A stretch of DNA of 64,000 nt from Rhizosphaericola sp047606825. Lineage in GTDB: Bacteria; Bacteroidota; Bacteroidia; Chitinophagales; Chitinophagaceae. This document shows, piece by piece, positions 32,835 to 42,533 of this stretch. Below the pieces are notes generated by a model. The model saw nothing but the letters and a program-made list of their open reading frames with translations, was not told the DNA's origin and ran no database searches. A program made the translations under genes and the position numbers. The first letter of the stretch is position 1. Every line of letters begins with the position of its first letter. Location of the stretch: NCBI GenBank assembly GCA_047606825.1, contig JASGDY010000112.1:1-64000 (forward strand), given 5' to 3'.

Positions 32835-33740
32835 TCAACTTTCCACTCTCTTCATCACATATATCACGGAACTGTATTTCTTCGGGTCGCGGGCGGCGCG
32901 CTGGTTGGATTCCAGGCCATTGGAAAACGCAAGCAGGTTGCGGCTTTTTCCCTTTTTGTACTGTTCGCTCAACATGCTGACATAGTAGCTGTCGAAAATC
33001 ATGGGAATATGCCGCACTATCTTGAAACCATATTGGGCTGCCAGTATTTCCATACTTTTCGGGGAGAAATGGTACAGATGCCGCGGCACGTCCCACGCAG
33101 CCCAATATGCGCCATAGTACTGCGCATCATAACTCGTGTAGTTCGGCACGGCAACAATGAATACGCCATTCGTTTTTAATATCCTCGAAATACGTTTCCA
33201 GTAGCCGTGGAGGTCGTGGACGTGTTCTAATACATGCCACATCGTAACCGCATCAAAACTGTTTGTTTCTAAACTATACAGGTCGGATGAAGGTCGAAGA
33301 TTCAAATTGTGTAAGCGCTGCGCGTTGCTCCTTGCCGTTTCGTCGGGTTCCAGTCCGGTGACGTCCCAACCGGCTTGCTGCATGACAGCCGCAAAAGCAC
33401 CTGTACCCGCGCCGATATCCAGAAGCGCAGCTTTTTTCAAGCCTGTCGCCTTTTCCACAAAAGTTTTTTTCTGTTTCATGGTAATCGAGCGGACGTAATG
33501 GTACAGACGGTTGACCAATCCTTTGTTGGTGTCGGTATGGGAAATATAGGCCTCCGTCTTGTAATAGCGACCGATTGATTCCATGTCGGGTGCGTCCTGT
33601 GTAAAATGCAGTTTGCAGTCGCCACATTCCCAGATGTCAAAGTGCTCGTGGCTGACCGTAAAATCCTCCGTGGTCAATACTTTGTGGATATTGCGGCTGC
33701 CGCAAAGTGGACATTGCTGGTAATGTATCTTTCCGTTCAT
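32835..33740 (-). CDS. zinc-ribbon class I SAM-dependent methyltransferase
   Basis: This 301-residue protein (from ATG 33740; 33749 is also possible) has an N-terminal four-cysteine ribbon (CPLCGS at about 12-17 and CGDC at about 40-43) and a methyltransferase domain with motif I LLDIGAGTGAFAAVM and MWHVLEHVHD. The C-terminal part (WDVPRHLYHFSPKSM) matches the group that modifies sugars or lipid-linked intermediates, but the substrate is unknown. It is convergent with the small gene before it and divergent from the DUF58 gene. Confidence 0.85.
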   Translation of the reverse strand: MNGKIHYQQCPLCGSRNIHKVLTTEDFTVSHEHFDIWECGDCKLHFTQDAPDMESIGRYYKTEAYISHTDTNKGLVNRLYHYVRSITMKQKKTFVEKATGLKKAALLDIGAGTGAFAAVMQQAGWDVTGLEPDETARSNAQRLHNLNLRPSSDLYSLETNSFDAVTMWHVLEHVHDLHGYWKRISRILKTNGVFIVAVPNYTSYDAQYYGAYWAAWDVPRHLYHFSPKSMEILAAQYGFKIVRHIPMIFDSYYVSMLSEQYKKGKSRNLLAFSNGLESNQRAARDPKKYSSVIYVMKRVES

Positions 33741-33832
33741 AGGGCGCAAAGAACGGCATTTTTCAAAATTTTGTCGATACTTAACATTTGAAATTATGTA
33801 AAAATTAAGGATAGCCGTTACCTTTATACTTT

Positions 33833-35179
33833 ATGCAGCAATATGTAACCGCCGTCAGCAATCAGTCTTCCAAGTCGTTTTGGAAGAAGATACCATTCAG
33901 TTGGTACCTGTTTTTGTTCCTTGTGGCGACGGGCATCGTATTTTGGCAACTGCGACCTCCGACGGCGGAAAAGAGTGGCAGCATTAGGTTTCTGTACTTG
34001 TTTGTCCAAAAATTTGTCTGGGTAACGGCGGCGGTCGTATTGGCGTTTTCTTTTCTGAGTGTGTTGTTTCCGTGGCTGTTGTTTAGAAATAAAAAACGCG
34101 GCGGCAATATCAAAGTGACGCTGGTCAACCGTGGCGAAAACCAGATGCGCATGTATCTGCAAACGTCCATGAAACCCGTCGGAGGCTACCTTAAGCTGCG
34201 ATTCGTATTTGCAAATCAATATGCTTCGCCGATTATGCTGTTGGAACCTATCGCGGATGCCAAGACAGAAAAGGGTTTCACTGCCTATAATTTAAAAACC
34301 GTACTGCCCAATATCACGGAATATGATTTGGATAAAATGCTTTTTTACTTTTCTGATTTTTTGCAGTTTTTCCGTTTTCCGTTAAGTCTGGACAAAAAAC
34401 ATATAGTTGTGCAAACGCCCGAGACCAAGGACTGGAAACGTCCTCAGATACGTCCTCAGAAAACGCAGACGGAAACGGAAAAAGTATATTCCAACAGGAA
34501 GTCGACGGGAGACCTTTTGCATTTTAAACAATACGAAAGCAACGACGACATCCGCCGCATCGTGTGGCCGCTCTATGCCAAGACAGGAGAACTCGTCGTG
34601 CGACACCCGGAAATCCACAGCCAATATGCTTCCGACGCTTTGCTCTATGCATCCTTTTATAGTCAATGGCAGTTGCCGGAAAACCGTCTGACATCGAAAA
34701 TGTTGGACTTTTACAAAAACATCATCTACACTTCCTATAAAAAATTAAAGGACGAGGACGAATTTGCGGTCTATCTCACGACCGACCAAAACTCCAAAGC
34801 TCCGGTCCATATTGAAAAAGAAGTGCAGGAACATATCGCCAACTGCGAATGGCAGCACAGCCAGTCACTCAAACAAATCAACAAAAAAGACAACATATCG
34901 CTCCTAATCGTTTCGTCGTTGGACGACCCGAACGAAGTGGCGGAACGCGCTCAGAACGAATCGACCGGCATGGAAATCCTGTTCGTTCCGCTGTCTGAAG
35001 CGTTTGCCAGACCGAACAAAAAAGCCTGGATTAACTGGATATTCACGCATGGTAAGGACAACCGACATGTATGGGATTTGTTGCGTTGGCGATTGAGCCC
35101 AATACGTCAACAAATAGTCAACAACGAAACACAGTTACAACATATCTTGTCGTTAAGGAAAAGTGTGATAATGCAATAA
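33833..35179 (+). CDS. DUF58-containing membrane protein
   Basis: This 448-residue protein has two N-terminal membrane helices (about 23-40 and 58-80), a beta-rich domain, then the DUF58 signature STGDLLHFKQYESNDDIRRIVWPLYAKTGELVVR (residues about 222-256). The rest resembles a von Willebrand-type fold. DUF58 proteins are nearly always encoded with MoxR ATPases and often with transglutaminases, and all three are present here in the order DUF58, transglutaminase, MoxR. The group is thought to act in assembly or maturation of envelope complexes. Confidence 0.8.
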   Translation: MQQYVTAVSNQSSKSFWKKIPFSWYLFLFLVATGIVFWQLRPPTAEKSGSIRFLYLFVQKFVWVTAAVVLAFSFLSVLFPWLLFRNKKRGGNIKVTLVNRGENQMRMYLQTSMKPVGGYLKLRFVFANQYASPIMLLEPIADAKTEKGFTAYNLKTVLPNITEYDLDKMLFYFSDFLQFFRFPLSLDKKHIVVQTPETKDWKRPQIRPQKTQTETEKVYSNRKSTGDLLHFKQYESNDDIRRIVWPLYAKTGELVVRHPEIHSQYASDALLYASFYSQWQLPENRLTSKMLDFYKNIIYTSYKKLKDEDEFAVYLTTDQNSKAPVHIEKEVQEHIANCEWQHSQSLKQINKKDNISLLIVSSLDDPNEVAERAQNESTGMEILFVPLSEAFARPNKKAWINWIFTHGKDNRHVWDLLRWRLSPIRQQIVNNETQLQHILSLRKSVIMQ

Positions 35180-35203
35180 AATGACAGATTATGAAATAAA
35201 TCC

Positions 35204-35318
35204 GAGATAGCTTTGTTCCCTTCGGGGCTGCTTCGCGGTCGCGTTGCTCGCAATGACGTTTTTTTAATGTCCTTGAAAAAAACAAGAACCGTCATTGCGA
35301 ACGAAGTGAAGCTATCCC
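35204..35318. repeat. inverted repeat of the CGTCATTGCGA type
   Basis: The left part (ending TTGCTCGCAATGACG, about 35204-35258) and the right part (CGTCATTGCGAACGAAGTGA then AGCTATCCC, 35290-35318) are inverted, with both starting in GATAGCTT on the outer side. It is non-coding and lies between the DUF58 and transglutaminase genes. Confidence 0.7.
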
Positions 35319-35392
35319 GCCCCCAAATATTTAAACAAAAAAATAAAAAAGCCAATAGTTGACAGCCATCGGTCAACAGCTATAAAATCAAT

Positions 35393-37984
35393 ATGAAAAA
35401 CAAAATCACTACACGATTAAAACAGATGGTAGCGCCCTGGCTATTCGTGGGTGTGCCTACGATTGCCTTGGGTTTTATCTTGCTGTTGCAGGTCAACAGA
35501 CTGTTGACGTTATTCCAGAACGACTGGATAAAGCAAGGTGTTTTTTTCGGGTTGGGAATTACGGCGGCGATATTTTTTTATAGTCAGCGGTTTCGTTTTT
35601 TGTTGATAAGTTTTTTGGTGTATGTGCTTGGCGGCATAGTGTTTCGGTTGGTCAACCAGTTGCCATTTGGAGAGTCGTTTGCGTTTGATTTAAGTATTGG
35701 TTTTTATATTTATGGCACGCTGTTTTTTGGCGGATTTATATTGGCGTTTGCATTGTTAAGGTGGCGGATAGTTTCGGTTTTGTGGGGATTGCTATTGCTG
35801 GTTCTATTCATAGTGCAAATATCCAGAACCCAATCCAGCTATACAGGAGCGGAATTGGCGACAATATTTTTAGTTATCTTTTTTTATGGTTTTTATATTG
35901 TATTGACGACAGAATTATTGCGCAATATCGGAACCGAGCAAAACAAACGTTATGTTTTACTATTGCGCAAAACGACGATTGGTTGTTCTATTTTATTGTT
36001 GTTGACGATAATAGTCGGGTTGATTTTTTGGAAACCTTTTAATGAATTGGCGGACAGATTAGCGCAGGCCCATTTTGACAACAAAGACAACGAAACGTCC
36101 ATGACCAAACGCAACAAGGACGGCTCCATGTCTAACGATGACCGTCTCAATCTTACAGGTGGATTGAGTAAAAACAAAACATTGGTATTCGTAGCGCATC
36201 TCAACAATTTTTTTGAAGACAGCATAACACCCAACCCATTGTATTTTACGGCATTTTACTATAATAAATTTGACGCCGAAAGCCAGAGTTTCCTCGCCGA
36301 TGATTCCATGCCCTCCAACGATTTGTTTAAACCCAATCCTGCCGCTATTCCGCTTTATTTCAACAAGATTGACACCAATGTGGTGCGCAATACCAAAGCC
36401 ACTATCAAAAGAAAAATTGCAACTGCCGAAGTGTATAAGGTAACGCTTGGATCAGAAGATTTTCTGGCACCGTCAACGGCTTTCTTGTGCCAACCGATTT
36501 CAGTTCCAAAAGATTATCAAAAACAATTTAAAAGTGCCTACCGTGCGCAGATGTGGGTAAGCGAGCTCAACAGTGCATATTTTGTCTATAATTCGGGTAA
36601 GGAAATGGGCATGGAAATCTTTCAGCGACGGCGTTTTGATGCATTGAGACAGGCCGCGGACTATAACCACGAAGACCCGAAATTCATGCAATACTATACG
36701 CAATACCCCAAACAGGATGCGTACAAAAAAATTGCGAACCTCGCCCACCAAATCGGAGACGACAAGCCTACAGTCATGGACAAAATGTTGGCCATACGCG
36801 ATTATTTTTTACAAAAAGACGCGAACGGGAAACCGTTGTTCCAATACTCCGACAACCCAGGACTGCCGGGCATCCCGACCGCCAGCAAACTCGAATATTT
36901 CCTTTTCCAAAACAGAAAAGGTTATTGCGCCTACTATGCTGGCGCGACTTTGATGATGCTACGTGCACTGGGCATTCCGAGTCGTATCGCGGCGGGCTTC
37001 ATGACAGTGGACCGTAGCAACAAAAACCCTGGCTGGTATTGGTATTACGCTGACCAGGCGCACGCTTGGGTGCAGGTTTATTTTCCGGGTTATGGCTGGA
37101 TGGATTTTGATACCACGATTCCCGACGAAAACACGCAACAGGCACCCCAACCGGACGGCACGCCGCCGTTGGGCAACCTGCAAACCTATTTTGTCGGCGA
37201 CGGCACAATCACGCATATCAACAACCAGACAAGGGAAGTAGACATTAAGTTGCAACGCTTTATCATACAGCAAAAAACGTATGATGCCAATCCGCCCGTC
37301 AACATTGCGGCGGACGCTTCGCAGGCCAAAGTGACGATGGACACTGGAACGGTCGATTTTTCCAGGCTACAAACAGGTATGCACGTTACCGCCGCGTCTT
37401 CCGCGGAATCATTAAAAGAATTAAAAGCAACGGAAACGGACCAACCCAATGAATTGTTGAAACAATTGCCCAACCCTGTTCCAGTGGACGAAATTAAAAT
37501 CGTTATGCCTGAATCAGAGAAGAAGAAAAACCATGTGACCGAAGAAAACGCAGCAAAATCGGCATCTTGGGTTTCCGTGGTTGGTATTGTCGGCGTTTTG
37601 TTGATTGTATTATTGTTGTTGTTTTATACGTTGCCTTTTATTGTATTCCAATATTTAAAATCGAAAGCGAAGATGTCCGTTTATTATAGTTTTCAGGCAA
37701 GTCTTTTTTATTTAAATCAATTGGGATATAGTCAGGTCAATGAAAGTCCCAGTAGTTTTGCGGAAAGAATGGATAAGTTGTTTGGAACGGACTATACTAA
37801 GTTCAGTAACATTTACCAACAGTACAAATACAGCAAACAACCACTGACATCAGAGGAACATAACTTTGCGCAACAATTCCTGCCGAATTTTATCCAAAAG
37901 ATAAAACAAAAAATTCCGTTCAAGCAACGTTTTGTCCGTTTTCTGAATCCATTTGTAACTATGCAGTTCAGGACAAAAAAATAA
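35393..37984 (+). CDS. large membrane-anchored transglutaminase-like protein
   Basis: This 863-residue protein has about six N-terminal transmembrane helices (residues 14-235), a long extracytoplasmic region with a papain-like transglutaminase core, one more helix (about 722-750) and a cytoplasmic tail. The catalytic triad is visible: Cys512 in KGYCAYYAG, His557 in DQAHAW and Asp573 in WMDFD. The layout is that of TgpA/DUF3488-type proteins. It would act on peptides or proteins in the periplasm and may be driven by the MoxR ATPase encoded next. The substrate is unknown. Confidence 0.88.
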   Translation: MKNKITTRLKQMVAPWLFVGVPTIALGFILLLQVNRLLTLFQNDWIKQGVFFGLGITAAIFFYSQRFRFLLISFLVYVLGGIVFRLVNQLPFGESFAFDLSIGFYIYGTLFFGGFILAFALLRWRIVSVLWGLLLLVLFIVQISRTQSSYTGAELATIFLVIFFYGFYIVLTTELLRNIGTEQNKRYVLLLRKTTIGCSILLLLTIIVGLIFWKPFNELADRLAQAHFDNKDNETSMTKRNKDGSMSNDDRLNLTGGLSKNKTLVFVAHLNNFFEDSITPNPLYFTAFYYNKFDAESQSFLADDSMPSNDLFKPNPAAIPLYFNKIDTNVVRNTKATIKRKIATAEVYKVTLGSEDFLAPSTAFLCQPISVPKDYQKQFKSAYRAQMWVSELNSAYFVYNSGKEMGMEIFQRRRFDALRQAADYNHEDPKFMQYYTQYPKQDAYKKIANLAHQIGDDKPTVMDKMLAIRDYFLQKDANGKPLFQYSDNPGLPGIPTASKLEYFLFQNRKGYCAYYAGATLMMLRALGIPSRIAAGFMTVDRSNKNPGWYWYYADQAHAWVQVYFPGYGWMDFDTTIPDENTQQAPQPDGTPPLGNLQTYFVGDGTITHINNQTREVDIKLQRFIIQQKTYDANPPVNIAADASQAKVTMDTGTVDFSRLQTGMHVTAASSAESLKELKATETDQPNELLKQLPNPVPVDEIKIVMPESEKKKNHVTEENAAKSASWVSVVGIVGVLLIVLLLLFYTLPFIVFQYLKSKAKMSVYYSFQASLFYLNQLGYSQVNESPSSFAERMDKLFGTDYTKFSNIYQQYKYSKQPLTSEEHNFAQQFLPNFIQKIKQKIPFKQRFVRFLNPFVTMQFRTKK

Positions 37985-38033
37985 TTATAAATAATCAAAA
38001 TCACAATTCATAAATCATAAATAAATTCATGCT

Positions 38034-39041
38034 ATGAACAACGAATCTGCACCACAAAGCCAACACGCATTTGAACAGGCGGTAACGCTGTTGGACAAAC
38101 TGAAACAAAACATTACGACCGTCATCAAAGGAAAGGACATACAGATTAAATATATATTGACAGCGTTGTTGGCTGGTGGACACATATTGTTGGAAGACAA
38201 TCCTGGTACGGGAAAGACTGTTATGGCAAAGACTTTGGCGCAAAGTGTCGCTGGCGGAGAACAAGGACATTCCGTATTTAAACGCGTACAGTTCACACCC
38301 GATTTGTTACCGATGGATTTGTTGGGTTCCAATATCTACGACGACGACAAAAAAGAATTTATATTTAAAAAAGGTCCATTGTTCTGCAACGTATTGTTGG
38401 CCGACGAAATCAACCGCGCGTCGCCCAAAGTACAGTCTGCATTGTTGGAATGTATGGCGGAAAACCAGATTACCATTGGCGAACACACGTATCCATTGGA
38501 AAAAATGTTTTTCACGATTGCCACGCAGAATCCTATCGAGATGGAAGGCACCTATCCATTGCCGTCCGCACAGCTCGACCGTTTTGCGATGAAGCTGCAT
38601 TTTGGCTATGTCAATCCCGAGACGGAACTGGAAATATTAAATAATTATGCAGGTATCGCGTCCAACCTGCAATCCATACAGCAAGTATTAAGCATCGACG
38701 ATATTTTGCATTTACAGCAAGAGGCAGACAACATTTACATCCATCCAGCCATCGTGCAAGCGGTACGTAATATATTGGAACAGACGCGTAGCCACGCAGC
38801 GATTGCGTTGGGCGCATCTACACGGGCGGGCATCACTTTTATTAGATGTTTAAAAGCTTACGCATTGGTTAATGGGAGAAAATTTGTTTCGGAAAATGAC
38901 CTTTCGGACTTAACTCAACCCGTATTGCAGCACCGTCTATTGTTTAAAACGCGCGACGGGCTGGAAAATGGTTTGCAGGAAATACTTTCCAGCGAGTTGA
39001 AAGGGTTGGCGGGCATTAACCCTGAAAGTAAACAGGCATAA
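38034..39041 (+). CDS. MoxR-family AAA+ ATPase
   Basis: This 335-residue protein has Walker A EDNPGTGKTVMAK, Walker B VLLADEINRASPKVQ, and the MoxR blocks ALLECMAENQITI, FFTIATQNPIEMEGTYPLP (sensor 1) and ALGASTRAGITFIR. It is a cytosolic chaperone-like ATPase that pairs with DUF58 or VWA proteins. It starts 49 bp after the transglutaminase gene, with AT-rich AATTCATAAATCATAAATAA sequence in between. Confidence 0.95.
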   Translation: MNNESAPQSQHAFEQAVTLLDKLKQNITTVIKGKDIQIKYILTALLAGGHILLEDNPGTGKTVMAKTLAQSVAGGEQGHSVFKRVQFTPDLLPMDLLGSNIYDDDKKEFIFKKGPLFCNVLLADEINRASPKVQSALLECMAENQITIGEHTYPLEKMFFTIATQNPIEMEGTYPLPSAQLDRFAMKLHFGYVNPETELEILNNYAGIASNLQSIQQVLSIDDILHLQQEADNIYIHPAIVQAVRNILEQTRSHAAIALGASTRAGITFIRCLKAYALVNGRKFVSENDLSDLTQPVLQHRLLFKTRDGLENGLQEILSSELKGLAGINPESKQA

Positions 39042-39157
39042 GGCTCTTCGTTTTCAAATCTTTGCTCGCGGTGGAAACTGCGACCATTATGAAACGAAAC
39101 TTTAAAATGCAGCCAATAAAAGATTTCCGTTTTTTTACTTTTTACTTTACTATAATC

Positions 39158-41125
39158 ATGCAACGTAATTCTGTCCTATTCGTTTTTTGTTTTCTGTTGT
39201 TGAGCTTTATAGTCCAAGGGCAGACATTTGACACAAGGCGAACGATTGACCAGCAACGCACGACCATTAACATGGGCGATGCCAATGCATTGGCACAAGC
39301 GCGGGAATTTATCCGAATGGACAGCACTTATTACGTTGGCTATTTAATCGAGGGGCAATATCTCTACAGCCACGCTTCGGATTATCAAGGTTTTCTCTAC
39401 GCTATCGAGCCTCTCAACAAAGCCAAAAACAAATTGCTGCGCGAATATGGCGAGGCTTTGGAAAACCAGTTTTTGTCCGTTGCTATGTTTACGGAAAACC
39501 AGCAGCGTTATCAAGACTATATGATGCTGTGCAGCAGTCTTTCGGAATGTTATAACAATACCGACCAGCCGGACAAGAACATGCGCATGATTGACCAGTT
39601 GGACAGTTTCCATTTTCGGAAAGACCATTTTGGTATCGCCGGACACAAGGCCTGGATTTATCATCGTTATAGGACTTTCACTTCCAAAGATTTTTATTTT
39701 CTTAAAAACTCCATTGCGGAAAACGAAAAAGCCGCGATGCAGTCCGGCTTTGACGGCCTTGAACGCATACAGGAAAACAAGGACGCCAACGATGCGTGGT
39801 TTGGTCCTAATCAAGCGGTCATGGACCAGTTGACGATTTATCATTATCTGGCGTTGATTACGACTTATAACAAACAATACGACAGTAGCAATTATTATTA
39901 TCAGGAACTGGAAAAAGGTGGTATCATCTCTTGGAACAATTACGGCGGACTACAGTTGGAAGTAGGTAATTTTGCACAGGCAAACCAATTCTATTCGCCC
40001 GAAATGAACCCGCAGTTTGAACACATGCTGCAAGAACCTTACTATTATTCTCCTGAACTATATGTCTATAAAGGCGCAACAAAAGACGCCATAAAAATGA
40101 CGAAAAATATTATCCAGCAAAATGGTTCAATGCCCGGATTTGGTTGGTACAACATTGCTTTGGCGCGTTCTTATCTTTATGACGGACAACTTGACAGCGC
40201 GGCACTCACATTACAGAAAGCGGAAAATTTCCGTGAGGTAAGCATCGGCACGACGTTGACCGAAAAACAATATAAATTCACGGTACAAGTTTTAAAAATT
40301 GCGCAACTCAACCGCGCCATCGCTTGGGAAAAACTCATACATAAAAACTGGTGGTATTCGCCTACGCATTTATGGAAAATAATTAAATTAAAAGTCCAAC
40401 ATTTTTTTGCTAAATATGTCGTGTCCAATACGATTAAGCATGACCCTGACCGTGAAAGGTTGGTGTACGATTTGTTCTGTTCGGAGTCGACAATCAGTTT
40501 CGATGAAGTGTGGGATATATTGCAAGGATTCAACGACAAATTTTTTATTAAAAAATACGACAACTATATTGCAAACGACCCGAGAAGCAATATTACCAAG
40601 TATTTCAAATTGTTTAAAGCCAAATTTCAGTTGGAAAACGGCGACCGAAAAGACGCGCAAGCCACGATTGAAGATTTGGTGCACAACAGCCAGTTTGATT
40701 CCGATAACGAGAAGCTATACATCGGTAGATTATACGAAGCTGCCGCACAACTATACCAACAGAAAGGTTCAAAAGAGGATGCTTTGTTTTATCAAAACGA
40801 ATTATTAAAAGTCTATCCGCAACTCACTCCGTTTGCAGGCCTTGATTTAAAAATGCGGCTGCAAATAGCCGGTGACGACAATGTCGCCGCTACCATCAAA
40901 AGCGCACTTGCCAAAAGCCAGGTCAACTGGAAAAACCAGGATCGCATCCCATCTGTCGGCATCCAAATAGAAAACAGTGACGGCAAAAAAGCAACGATAA
41001 CAGTCGATACCTATGACAAGGACGGCGAGACAATCGGCACGACCATTACTTGCTCCGTAACCTTGAGCGACAAGGATGCCATCACAGAGGCTGTCTTACA
41101 GAAATGTTTTCAGATTGGGGATTAA
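39158..41125 (+). CDS. large exported helical-repeat protein of unknown function
   Basis: ATG 39158 starts a signal peptide (MQRNSVLFVFCFLLLSFIVQ-GQ). The open frame begins at 39062, but that part contains the T-rich start-proximal element and is not protein-like. The 655-residue product is helical, with loose TPR-like segments (WYNIALARSYLYDGQLDSAA; LYEAAAQLYQQKGSKEDA). I do not recognise a named family. It is 116 bp downstream of the MoxR gene, so it may be the structural or partner component of that locus. Confidence 0.75.
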   Translation: MQRNSVLFVFCFLLLSFIVQGQTFDTRRTIDQQRTTINMGDANALAQAREFIRMDSTYYVGYLIEGQYLYSHASDYQGFLYAIEPLNKAKNKLLREYGEALENQFLSVAMFTENQQRYQDYMMLCSSLSECYNNTDQPDKNMRMIDQLDSFHFRKDHFGIAGHKAWIYHRYRTFTSKDFYFLKNSIAENEKAAMQSGFDGLERIQENKDANDAWFGPNQAVMDQLTIYHYLALITTYNKQYDSSNYYYQELEKGGIISWNNYGGLQLEVGNFAQANQFYSPEMNPQFEHMLQEPYYYSPELYVYKGATKDAIKMTKNIIQQNGSMPGFGWYNIALARSYLYDGQLDSAALTLQKAENFREVSIGTTLTEKQYKFTVQVLKIAQLNRAIAWEKLIHKNWWYSPTHLWKIIKLKVQHFFAKYVVSNTIKHDPDRERLVYDLFCSESTISFDEVWDILQGFNDKFFIKKYDNYIANDPRSNITKYFKLFKAKFQLENGDRKDAQATIEDLVHNSQFDSDNEKLYIGRLYEAAAQLYQQKGSKEDALFYQNELLKVYPQLTPFAGLDLKMRLQIAGDDNVAATIKSALAKSQVNWKNQDRIPSVGIQIENSDGKKATITVDTYDKDGETIGTTITCSVTLSDKDAITEAVLQKCFQIGD

Positions 41126-41181
41126 CGGTAAGCGTTTTCATTGCCTAAGTGCGTTCACATTTTTATGCAGCATACAGTATA
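41126..41181. repeat. solo right end of the TATAC MITE-like family
   Basis: The segment directly after the stop codon ends with GCATACAGTATA and carries TTTTCATTGCCTAAGTGCG before it, matching the right end of the copy at 31154-31340. No left half or central hairpin is present, so this is a truncated copy. It lies 26 bp before the FUSC promoter box. Confidence 0.65.
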
Positions 41182-41206
41182 TTTTACTTTTAACTTGATA
41201 CTATAT

Positions 41207-41214
41207 TATTTTTG
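41207..41214 (+). promoter_or_regulatory. -7 box TATTTTTG, leaderless start of the FUSC gene
   Basis: The box fits TAnnTTTG and its G is 5 nt before ATG 41220. Confidence 0.6.
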
Positions 41215-41219
41215 CACAA

Positions 41220-41843
41220 ATGACGTTTACCAGAATCAGGCAAAAATTTGAAAACAGGACAGGACTGAATACCTATCAACTCTTGGAATACATCATCAAA
41301 TGTATCGTCGGCGTTGCGGGCACATTCCTCTTGTTTCTTATTTTTCCGACGTTTCACGATCAGTTGTATTGGGTCATCATCTCCGTCATGCTGTCCATTA
41401 CCTATGACAACGACAGCAAGGCCGCAGTCGACAGGATGAAAGGCAACCTAATGGGTTCCATCGTCGGGCTGATTGGTTATTTTCTTGAAATGTTCGTCAA
41501 CAGAACGGATGTTTTTTCGCAATTTACCGCACCTGCATCTTCACTTGTTTTAATTATTACAGGTGTTATTATTACGATTGTCTTGTGTGCGTTACTCGGT
41601 TTTATATCGGTAACACGCACGGCACTGGTCGCTTATTTCATCGTCATGATTTATGAAGACAACCACCATTCTTATTACGGTGCTATTATGCGTCTAGTAT
41701 CGACCGTGACAGGATGCTTGTTGGGATTGATTATCAACAAAACATTTAACTGGTTTATCCGAAAAACAGTTGAGGAAGTAAAGGCTGTAATAATGTCGCG
41801 GAAAGACAAGAGCAAAGAAGAGGAAGAAAATAGTATTTACTAG
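41220..41843 (+). CDS. FUSC-family inner-membrane protein
   Basis: This 207-residue protein has about six membrane helices and the pattern of the N-terminal membrane half of FUSC/aromatic-acid exporter proteins (QLYWVIISVMLSITYDNDSKAAVDRMKGNLMGSIVGLIGYF, with the R-x-x-G-x-x-x-G step). It lacks the second half found in full-length exporters, so it is a short form. The C-terminus is highly charged. Transport substrate is unknown. Confidence 0.8.
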   Translation: MTFTRIRQKFENRTGLNTYQLLEYIIKCIVGVAGTFLLFLIFPTFHDQLYWVIISVMLSITYDNDSKAAVDRMKGNLMGSIVGLIGYFLEMFVNRTDVFSQFTAPASSLVLIITGVIITIVLCALLGFISVTRTALVAYFIVMIYEDNHHSYYGAIMRLVSTVTGCLLGLIINKTFNWFIRKTVEEVKAVIMSRKDKSKEEEENSIY

Positions 41844-41848
41844 AGAAA

Positions 41849-42442
41849 CTATAACTTCCCATGCATCTTCGTATAATAATATACACCGGCGGCAATACCC
41901 CCGAACACAATAACTATTATTATTAAATAAATCCACCATTTCTTCTTTCTAGTATTTCCGTCCGGCAATGTTTCCATTTCTGATTTGTTATGTTCTGTAT
42001 CTCCGGCACGGGTGACGGTGTTGGCATCATCACGCTTGACGGGCATGGCGGGTTGGTCCGGAAAAAAGTCTTTGGGGCTGTAGGAAGTTTCCAAAAGGAT
42101 TTTTTCGTTGATATAGCGTAGCTTACCGATTCCAGGCAATTGCACGGTGCTGTTGTCTTTCAGGTGTTGCAGCAAGTTTTCGGAAAAGGCGTCCACTTCC
42201 TTTTCTGCGGAGATAGGGTTGTCCTTTAATGTTGTCTCCAAGAAACGATACAATTGCACGTCATTTTTTTTGTTGTTGACGTTTCCCTGAAAAGTAAAGT
42301 CGACATAAGGTGCTTGCAATGAACGCGTCGGATAGTCATAGCGACTACCGACACTACTCAAAGAAAACGTCCCGATTTTGGGCAAAAGCAAAATCTTGTT
42401 GGACTGCAAATACTGAAACAATAAAGGATATATTCTTTCCAT
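41849..42442 (-). CDS. prokaryotic CCDC81-like HU-domain membrane protein
   Basis: This 197-residue protein has two HU-like units in the N-terminal 125 residues (LPKIGTFSLSS and LPGIGKLRYINE mark the turns), a polar linker and a membrane helix near residues 170-190 followed by YYYTKMHG. Such proteins in Bacteroidota are thought to link DNA or envelope structures to cell division or surface proteins, but the family role is uncertain. It lies downstream of the outer-membrane barrel and TPR genes on the same strand. Confidence 0.8.
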   Translation of the reverse strand: MERIYPLLFQYLQSNKILLLPKIGTFSLSSVGSRYDYPTRSLQAPYVDFTFQGNVNNKKNDVQLYRFLETTLKDNPISAEKEVDAFSENLLQHLKDNSTVQLPGIGKLRYINEKILLETSYSPKDFFPDQPAMPVKRDDANTVTRAGDTEHNKSEMETLPDGNTRKKKWWIYLIIIVIVFGGIAAGVYYYTKMHGKL

Positions 42443-42492
42443 GGACTGATTTAAACCTATTTAAAAATGCTCGTCCTCAATAAACTCAAACA

Positions 42493-42526
42493 GTTCCGGT
42501 CGGTGAAGACACAGACCGATAGGAAC
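42493..42526. repeat. REP-like GGTCGGTG-family hairpin, degenerate copy
   Basis: Imperfect arms GTTCCGGTCGGT and GACCGATAGGAAC surround a short loop. It is related to 9340-9359, 47725-47756 and 56840-56859. It lies just upstream of the HU-domain gene. Confidence 0.55.
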
Positions 42527-42533
42527 ATAAATA

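Noticed and set aside
33833..39041. Bacteroides aerotolerance (Bat) operon
   Set aside because: MoxR and DUF58 are present, but no VWA-domain BatA/BatB and no BatC/D/E. The transglutaminase indicates the TgpA-type group.
39062..39157. N-terminal extension of the helical-repeat protein
   Set aside because: It covers the T-rich start-proximal element, and the signal peptide starts at 39158.
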